Below are positions 56,965 through 64,000 of a stretch of 64,000 bases of DNA, in pieces. How positions within the stretch are numbered: the stretch's first letter is position 1; every line of letters begins with the position of its first letter. The position numbers were made by a program, and so were the translations under genes. The notes under the pieces were generated by a model. It did no database searches. It saw only the letters and a program-made list of their open reading frames with translations, and was not told the origin of the DNA. The stretch comes from Dromiciops gliroides (lineage: Eukaryota > Chordata > Mammalia > Microbiotheria > Microbiotheriidae), in assembly GCF_019393635.1 (NCBI RefSeq), contig NC_057861.1, positions 735,828,232 to 735,892,231 of the forward strand, written 5' to 3'.

Positions 56965-57560
56965 AGTTGTGTGTGCACGCGCGTGTGTGTATGTGTGTGA
57001 GTGTTTGTGTGTGTATGATACAGCTGTGGAATGTGTATATGTAGTATGTATTGGTTTGAGTATAGTGAGATACATATAAAGTATGTATCTGTTCTTTCAG
57101 TGTGTGCTGAAACATGTCTTTTGGTGGTGGTGGTGGTAGTGGTGTGTGTCTAAGTATGTAATGTACTTTTAGAATGCATGTAGGGGCAGCTAGGTGGCAC
57201 AGTGGATAGAGCACTGGCCCTGAATTCAGGAGGACCTGAGTTCAAATTTGGCCTCAGACACTTAACACTTACTAGCTGTGTGACCCTGGGGAAGTCACTT
57301 AATCCCAATTTCCTCACCCCCCCCCAAAATAAAATTAGAATGTGTGTGTATACTGTTTAGTGGTGTGTGAATAGTTATGCATATAATGTTTGTTCTTTTG
57401 GTGTGTGCTGATATAATGTGCCCTGTTGGTGATTTGTGTGAATGTGAGTGTGTGTTTGTGTGCGCTATACAACTATAGAATATATATGTATATGGTTTGT
57501 ATTGGTGTGAATATAGTGAGATACAATGCATATAGGATATGTGTGTATGTGTATACATTT
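56965..57560 (+). repeat. GT-rich degenerate repeat with duplicated modules
   Basis: A module with gtatattggtttgagtatag-type text and gtgagatacat occurs at 57030-57080 and 57500-57535, and ttctttcagtgtgtgctg / ttcttttggtgtgtgctg at about 57092 and 57391. A SINE (57183-57334) lies between. Confidence 0.85.
57183..57334 (+). mobile_element. tRNA-type SINE, 'cacttaacactt' subfamily
   Basis: Duplication ttagaatgcatgta (57169-57182) / ttagaatgtgtgtg (57335-57348). Confidence 0.94.
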
Positions 57561-57757
57561 GGTGGGTACAGTGGAAAGAGTGCTCAACTTGTAATTTCCA
57601 AACCCAAGTTTCACCTCCAGCTCCATCCCTTACTATTGTTTGGTCTCGGGCAATTCACCTCACATACTCGGGACTTTGTTTCCTCATCTACAAAAGAAGG
57701 GGGCTGGCCAAGAAGGCCTTTGAGCTTCCTTCTCCTCTAGCTTTATGGTCTTAGATG
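57559..57757 (+). mobile_element. MIR SINE
   Basis: acagtggaaagagtgctcaa, ctttgtttcctcatctacaa, aaggcctttgagcttccttc. Confidence 0.75.
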
Positions 57758-57970
57758 TTGCTACAGTGAACATGGTGAACATTCATCTCTTTATAAACAC
57801 ACATCCATAGATCTGCATACAGTGCTCAGCAGCTCTTATTGTTCTAAAGGGTGTGTGTGTATTATTGCAGAAGGTCTCTGTATTCTCCTAGACATTGTAC
57901 ACTGGTAGAGGGTATGTATGCATGTTCCTGTAGGGCATGTTCTCTCTGTCTCTGTTTCTCTCTCTGGTTG

Positions 57971-57972
<2 letters not shown>

Positions 57973-58028
<56 letters not shown>
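57973..58028 (+). repeat. (CA)n microsatellite
   Basis: About 27 CA units. Confidence 0.98.
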
Positions 58029-58029
<1 letters not shown>

Positions 58030-58032
<3 letters not shown>

Positions 58033-58645
58033 TCCTACATACAATATCCCACCTTCTCCCTCCCTCCTTTGCAAGTACTGTTCCCTATAATTCCCTTCAT
58101 GTCTACTTCTTGGAACCCCTTGCTCCAGTCAAAGCTCAACTTGAGTACTCCCTCCTATAAGAGGTTTTCCCTGCTTGTCCTCCCTGCTAGTCAGCTTCCC
58201 AACTCTCTCCTCCTCCAATCACTTTGTAATGACTTTACAAAATCCTTATATTTATAGATTACTTGTGTGATTCAATGGTGAGAGAGTTGGACTTGAATCT
58301 AGGTAGACTTGGCTCCAACACATGAAATCTGACAGATCCTGGTTGTGAGACCCTGGGGCAAAGCAAATCACTTCTCAGTGATCTAGATAACTCTCTAAGA
58401 CTAGGATTTGCAGAGAATGTGGTGACTTGAATTGGTAGAGGAAGTTTTTCTCACTTGGGAATTTCTTATACCAGTGAGATCACAGGTTCAATCCCTATCC
58501 CTGTAATTTCTATTTCCATGTCAGTCGACTCATATTATTTTGCTGTCAAGTACAGTGTAAGCAACATGAGATAAGGAACAATTTATTTTCTGTTTTTATA
58601 TCCTACCTAACATATAATTCATGCATAAAATTAAATAGGATTGAA
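58030..58645 (+). mobile_element. L2 3' end split by a full 'atcacaggt'-tail SINE
   Basis: L2: caaagctcaacttgagtact, cacttt gtaatgactt. The inserted SINE (about 58262-58510) is the best copy here of this family: cttgaatctaggtagacttg, gagaccctggggcaaagcaa, taactctctaagactaggat, ttgcagagaatgtggtgact, accagtgagatcacaggttc. Confidence 0.7.
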
Positions 58646-58649
58646 TTAA

Positions 58650-59060
58650 ATGGGAGAGTCAGACACCTTGCTTGACTATATGGTATTTAAAAGACACTTT
58701 TTAATGTCATTTTTATGCCAAGTCACCTAGTAGTCCTTGATTTTTAAAAAATAGGGGGAAGGGTGAGAAAATTAATCCCTTCACATTGCTCTCAGTATTT
58801 GGAGGTTCCATTATCTGTTGACTGTAACCTTCCTTTTGGTAATCCCTATCACATTCTCAGATAATTGGTTTTAATTTCTATCAAAAAAGTGGTTCTGTCA
58901 TGAGAAAATGGTGGCTTTAATTGGAAAGCAGATCTTTCAAGAACAGTAGATATAAATCTGTCATAAAAGGTTGTACTTCTTAACTTGGGCTAGATAATTA
59001 ACCACATGTGTTTAAATGCATGGTGCTCTGGCATGGGGACTCATTTTCCTCTGTTCATCT
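58650..59060. other. No recognised feature
   Basis: Unique AT-rich intronic sequence. Confidence 0.45.
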
Positions 59061-59074
59061 TGATGCAATAATTC

Positions 59075-59215
59075 ACCAAGCATTTATTAACTGCTTACTG
59101 TATGCTATGCACTAGGCTAGGCACTACAAATACAAAAATAATAGTTTCTTCTCTGCAGGGAGCTTACAGTCTCCAGGAGTATGATATAAAATAAGTATAG
59201 CACAAGGAAAATGGA
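59075..59215 (-). mobile_element. L2 3' end
   Basis: caccaagcatttattaactg, cttactgtatgctatgcact, gggagcttacagtctccagg. Confidence 0.8.
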
Positions 59216-59379
59216 GGGCAGGAAGGAAATTCACAGTGGTGGAACCAGATTTTTTTTTAAGAGTTGGAAATGAACTCAGCCTCCAAAATCCATTTCAGTT
59301 CCAAATCTGTGATCCTGGAATCTGGACCAACTTTCTTAATTTATACATGAGGAAACTGAAGTCTAGAGCTCCTAACTAG

Positions 59380-59700
59380 CCTTCATTTGAAGCTTTCCAA
59401 TAAAGAGGGTTGTAGGCATCTCTCAAATTTGACTCTTTATAACTTCCATCCATTGTTCCTGGTTTTGCCTTCAGAGGCTGAACAGAGCAAATCTACTCCT
59501 TCCATGTAACAGTCTTTTAAATACTTGAAGACAGCTACCATGTTGGTCCCAATGCTTCCCTTCTCCAGGTTTAACATCCCAAGTACCTTCTACCTTTCCT
59601 CATATGGCATGGATTCAAGGTCCATCACCATCCTGGTTGACCCCATTTTCTTCTCCAGGCTAAATATCTCTAGTTCATTAAACTGATTTATTTTGGTTCA
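59380..59700 (-). mobile_element. CR1/L3 LINE 3' fragment
   Basis: aaatacttgaagacagctac, cttctccaggtttaacatcc, tttcctcatatggcatggat, accatcctggttgacccca. Confidence 0.8.
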
Positions 59701-59744
59701 TATACTGCTGAAACTGGAGCCCAGAAGGAATATGACACAGAGCA

Positions 59745-60930
59745 GACTTGTTTCAATATTGGGGAGAAAGGAAGGACAGGACATGAAACATTGTCAAGAA
59801 GGTTAGGCCAAGTTAGGCCACTTCTAAAGGGAATAGGGAGCTCAGATTTAAAGGGAACCAGATGAGGGCATCAGGCATTTGAGAGAAACTACAAGAGAAT
59901 GAAAAAGATCATTTGCTGAAATGGATGCTAGGGAAGGTGTCAAAGATAGTTGTTTCATTTTTGTTTTTGTATCCCCAATATTTAACGAAGGGCTTGGGAA
60001 AGAGTAAATACTCAATGAATACTTATTGATTGCTTGGCAAACTCCATCTACTTCCTAAAGTTATCAAGGGTGGTTCTATATTCAATTTAGAGGAAGTAAG
60101 GAGGAGGTTTTGTTGCCTCTGGCCAATGATTTGTCCTGACATTGGATGTCAAAAGATAGTCAATTATCTCAAGGCTGTGGTCTCAAAGGATAAATACATT
60201 CTGTAGAGGATGGTTGCCCCCAAAACAATGCACATTGTTTTCTGCCTAGACGGGGTTCTTGGTCTTTGTGACAGAGCTTTTTCCTTTCCATTGTTAGGAA
60301 ATGCTCCTCATATAACCCACAATAAAAAGATCCCATTGATTATAGGGTTGGTAGAGGTGTTTAGCTGTTGAGACTTTAAATACATTTCTTTTTCACTTGG
60401 TAGAGTACTGATACAGGCTAGTTAAGTATAGAGGGCTTATTGGTGAGTTATTAACCCCATTTGCCAAACAGAAAATACTGAAAATCTCATTGTGTGGATA
60501 ATTACCCAAGCAGAATACTTTTCTTTACCTTTCAAAGTGAATGACTTTTCCCAGGGTGTATTAAAAATGAGTCACCTAGAATTGTTTTTATCTCTCAGGC
60601 TAGGCTGAAGAAATTGGCTCCTAACTGAAAAGTTAGTTTTCTCCCCATTCTCAATTTAGGACACAGATATATTTTCCCAACTTTTAAATAAAGAAAAACA
60701 AAAGAGGGAGAAAGATGTCATGTTGTCATTGATGGTTGTTCTCCCATTTTTTCTAGAAGAAAATGAGACTAAGTGAGAACAGGTGTGAATCCTGAGTGAG
60801 AAGCCTGATAACTCCTGTCCACCCCTATTCACAAGACATGTCATCAAGTACATCCATACTGGTTCAGATATTGTTGGAGCTGAAAATGACCAGTGGGATC
60901 ATCTGAGACCATAACAACATAGGTGTATAT
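59745..60930. other. Mostly unique; one L2 end
   Basis: An L2 3' end (+) at about 59950-60035 (gtatccccaatatttaacga, taaatactcaatgaatactt). The rest is unrecognised. Confidence 0.5.
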
Positions 60931-60934
60931 TTTT

Positions 60935-61250
60935 TGAATTGGAATGGACCTCAGAGGCTTTTTAGTCCAGCTTTCTCATTTTATAAATAAGGAAACTGAG
61001 GCTCAGAGAGATGACTTTTGTTGAAAATACCAGATGACAGAGGCTGCTAAGTGGCAGGAGACAGCTAAGTGGCACAGTGGATAAAGCACAGGCCCTGGAT
61101 TCAGGAGGACCTGAGTTCAAATCCTGCCTAAGACACTTGACACTTACTAGCTGTGTGACCCTGGGCAAGTCATTTAACACTCGGTGCTCCACAAAAAAAG
61201 TAAAGAAAAGAAAATACCAGGTGACACAGTGAAACTTGAGGTGCCATAGG
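60935..61250 (-). mobile_element. MIR split by a tRNA-type SINE
   Basis: MIR (ttggaatggacctcagaggc, ggaaactgaggctcagagag) is interrupted at 61040-61209 by a plus-strand SINE with the 17-base duplication gaaaataccagatgaca (61023-61039) / gaaaataccaggtgaca (61210-61226). Confidence 0.9.
61040..61209 (+). mobile_element. tRNA-type SINE with duplicated head
   Basis: The head appears twice in a row: gctgctaagtggcag then cagctaagtggcacagtgg. Confidence 0.9.
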
Positions 61251-61369
61251 AACTTGGTGCCTGGTATTTGTCATGCTTGATTCTAAGGGAAGCTCTTTGG
61301 GATCATCATGGCTCAGGAGAAAAAAATTTAGCCTATATATGAGACTTCAGAGAGCATATTTTCAGCAAA

Positions 61370-61720
61370 AATGATAATAATGATAATAGCTAGCATTTAT
61401 GAAGTACTATAAGATTTATGTAGTAATATATGTGCCATCTCACTTTATCTTTTAGAATTATAGTATTGATAGTTAAAATATATGCCAGGAACTTTATAAT
61501 TTTTATCTCACCAGATCCTTCCAACAACCCAGGGATTTAGGTACTATTATTATCCCTATTATGCAGATGAGAAAACTAAGTCAAACATGGGTAAAATAGC
61601 TTACTGAAGGGTCACATGGCTAATAAGTCTTTGAGGCTGGATTTGAACTCAGGTCTTCCTGATTCCAGGCCCAGTGCTCTATCTATTGAACTACCTAACT
61701 GCTCTATCACACCACTTGAA
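61370..61720 (-). mobile_element. MIR/THER SINE, full length
   Basis: taatagctagcatttatgaa, atctcaccagatccttccaa, tatgcagatgagaaaactaa, ggctggatttgaactcaggt, cccagtgctctatctattga. Confidence 0.9.
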
Positions 61721-61989
61721 TCTAAGAATCTCAGATCTGGAAGGGACCTGAAAGATCCCTGAACAAGAATTCCCTCTATAAGTATCCAAAGGGATGAATG
61801 TTAAGCCTCCCATGAATACCTAAAGTTACAGGGAACACATTAACTGATGAAGTGCTATATTCAAGTTTGGAACATCTCTAAGCATGGCCATTGTTTTTCC
61901 TTTCATCAAATAGAAATCTTTGCATGGCACTTTTTACTTGCTGAAATTAGCTGCACCCTCAGAGACAAAGGAGAATTGATGAACCAACC

Positions 61990-62310
61990 AATCAATAAAG
62001 AAATGTTTATTCCCAAAGGAAAGGAAGGGAGCAGATGTGCAAAACACTTTACAAATTTTGTCTCCTTTGAACCTATCAACAATTCTATGAAATAGATGCT
62101 GCTATCATCTCCATTTTACAGTTAAGGCAACTGAGACAGAGGTTAAGTTATTTTCCCAGGGTCACACAGATAGTAAGTGTCTGGGGCTGGATTGGAACTC
62201 AAGTCTTCTTGACCCCATGAAGTGCTTACTGCGTGGTCTTGCATGGTTTGAGGAGTTAGGGACAAAGATACAAAGGCAAGAAAGTATAAAAGCTGTTCTG
62301 TATCAATTCT
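61990..62310 (-). mobile_element. MIR/THER SINE plus L2 3' end
   Basis: MIR: gcaaaacactttacaaattt, ttacagttaaggcaactgag, ctggggctggattggaactc. L2 (62220-62310): gcttactgcgtggtcttgca, gatacaaaggcaagaaagta. Confidence 0.75.
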
Positions 62311-62332
62311 ACTATTAGAAAAGAACTTCTTG

Positions 62333-62488
62333 GGGCATTTAGGTGGCGCAGTGGATAGAGTATCGGCCCTGGAGTCAGGAGTACCTGAGTTCAAATTCGG
62401 CCTCAGACACTTGACACTTGCTAGCTATGTGACCCTGGGCAAGTCACTTAACCCCAATTACCATACTAAAAAACTAAAAAAAAAAAAG
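62333..62488 (+). mobile_element. tRNA-type SINE
   Basis: ggggcatttaggtggcgcag ... cttaaccccaattaccatac with A-tail; agaaaagaac repeats on both sides. Confidence 0.93.
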
Positions 62489-62547
62489 AAAAGAACAACT
62501 CTGAACTTCTTCTGCCATAATCAAATACAATAGCTAGCATGGTGCTG

Positions 62548-62793
62548 CAAGGCTGGCATAGTAGATCGATAGAACTCTGGCCTTTCAGTCAGGAGACCTG
62601 AATTCAAATCCAGTCACAGACACTTACTGTCTGTGTAACCTTCAGCAAGTCATTTAACATTGTTTACTTCAATTTTCTCATCTGTAAAAAGAGCTGGAGT
62701 AGGAAATGGCAAACCACTCCTGGATCTTTGCCAAGAAAATCCAAAATGGCATCACAAAGAGTCAGATATGACTGAAAAACAACTGAACAATCA
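62548..62793 (+). mobile_element. MAR1-type CORE-SINE
   Basis: ggcatagtagatcgatagaa, gtaggaaatggcaaaccact, tttgccaagaaaatccaaaa, atgactgaaaaacaactgaa. Confidence 0.92.
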
Positions 62794-62799
62794 CATAGT

Positions 62800-63430
62800 A
62801 CCACAAACATAGAGATATCATAAATTATAAAGTGTGTAGACTGCATATTAATTAAGGATAGATAGACCAGGTTAGTTTGGGGCACTTACCAATAATAGCA
62901 TCATCTCTATGGCTTGTGTCCCTATGCAGGATTTGCTCCTGAACACTTTGACTTCACCTTGTTTATAACTCTCCTTTAGTTTCCTTAGAAACACTGAGTT
63001 AACAAATATGGATCACAGAGTAAGTTTGTTCCACAAAGTGCAAAATGCAAAAAGAACTCCTTCTCTGAGACCAAATACAACCAAGCAAACTTCCTTCTGA
63101 TTAAGTCCCACTTTTCCTCGGGATCCCATGTCATTGTACTGAAGTTGAAATTTCACCCTGGGATTTGGACCTCTCAAATGAGGAAAGGATTTTGAGATTT
63201 CTAGATAATCTAGCAAATCTTGACTCTGGCATGTCCCAAGTTCTTTCACGGATTATACAGTCCACATGACTCAGGGAACCACTGAAGAGCAAAATCTAAG
63301 TTTGCACCTCCACATCATGTGTCTGGGACTTGCTAATCTTTGGCCAAGGACCTTTCTTCTTGCTTCACCTTCCATTCTTTTCTTTCAAATTTGAAATGCT
63401 CTGCAGCTGGTAATACTCCCTGAACTCTGA
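62800..63430. other. No recognised feature
   Basis: Unique intronic sequence. Confidence 0.45.
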
Positions 63431-63439
63431 CTTCACAGG

Positions 63440-63640
63440 GGCTTTTCATGGTATCATGTGATAGAAAGAACACCAGACTTGAAATCAGAGGAAATTGAAA
63501 ATCCCAGCTCTGTCACTTGCTACTTATGTCACCTTGGGAAAGTCACTCTGGGCCTCAGTTTCTTGACTTGTAGAATGAGGGACTTAGACTAGTGGGATGC
63601 TGACATTCCTTCCAACTCAAAATCTGTGATTTACTGATCC
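63440..63640 (+). mobile_element. MIR SINE
   Basis: agaacaccagacttgaaatc, gctctgtcacttgctactta, gggcctcagtttcttgactt. Confidence 0.8.
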
Positions 63641-63783
63641 TACTTCCATTGCTTTGGCTAATGCTTCCATGGCTTCTCTGGGGAAGTTCCTCACTTTTTA
63701 GGAAGACCATCATCTTGGTCAACATTTTTGGAGTGTAGTCAACATCCTTTTAGTTCTGTTGTTAGTTAAGCCTACTGGGATCC

Positions 63784-64000
63784 TGTAAAGAATTAATTTT
63801 TATTTGAGGTTTTTATGCCTCGGGCGCACACTGGCCTGGGGCTCTGCAAACCGCATGGTGCTCCACCCACTGGTTGTAGCCGTTGCCATGGCGCTGGCAC
63901 CTCACATCATCACCACTCCCCGATGCCTACATGGGCCAGGCAAAATTATAATGATTGGAAGCCTAGTGAGGGTAATCATGCGACTGTCAGAGCAGCCATC
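63784..64000 (+). mobile_element. Partial ERV LTR cut by the window end
   Basis: It begins tgtaaagaattaat, matching the start of the LTR at 8125, and contains gatgcctacatgggccagg and aaaattataatgattgg, matching 8214-8260. The middle differs (a GC-rich block, gcctcgggcgcacactggc, is present here only), so it is a related but distinct subfamily. Whether internal sequence follows lies outside the window. A fossil element. Confidence 0.6.

Overview
This is a vertebrate nuclear window from a marsupial. The main evidence is dozens of copies of the metatherian tRNA-type SINE that begins 'ggggcagctaggtgg' and ends 'aagtcacttaaccc', plus MAR1-type CORE-SINEs, MIR/THER, L2, CR1/L3, RTE and a marsupial-type L1. 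Most young SINE copies carry 'cacttgacacttactagc...aaccctcatt', which I tentatively associate with Australasian rather than American marsupials. I cannot name the species.

One real gene is visible: the 3' part of SYNPR (synaptoporin), on the minus strand. Two coding exons are clear. Positions 20834-20643 encode 64 residues covering transmembrane segment 3 and the second vesicle-lumen loop. Positions 11329-11072 encode transmembrane segment 4 and the Tyr/Gly/Gln-rich cytoplasmic tail to the stop codon. A 3' UTR of about 1.4 kb runs to a polyadenylation signal near 9666. The 11330-20642 intron is complete. Everything from 20835 to the right edge reads as the next upstream intron, because I found no further exon; the remaining 5' exons should lie beyond 64000. 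Positions 1-9640 are downstream intergenic DNA.

The only other gene-derived sequence is a short processed fragment of RAB18 (about 2605-2820). The rest is repeats. 1-9600: SINEs, L2/MIR, a cluster of same-strand SINE tails between simple repeats (6835-8124) and a solo ERV LTR (8125-8703). 11300-20600: SINE/L2/MIR mosaic and a long (GT)n/(GC)n tract. 20800-48000: introns with many nested insertions, a 330-base pyrimidine tract (36092-36418), a 357-base dispersed duplication (40194 and 43893) and three copies of one hAT-like DNA transposon. 48830-54590: an old RTE LINE split by an L1, a SINE and a (CTAT)n tract. 54600-64000: unique sequence, SINEs, GT-rich degenerate repeats, CR1/L3 and MIR, and the start of a second, related LTR at the right edge.

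I saw no unknown multi-gene system. The most informative observations are about how insertions are layered: the L1 target duplication inside the RTE reverse transcriptase, the directional duplication that copied half a SINE, and a composite SINE insertion between one pair of target duplications. Family names are from memory of repeat consensus sequences; no database was searched.
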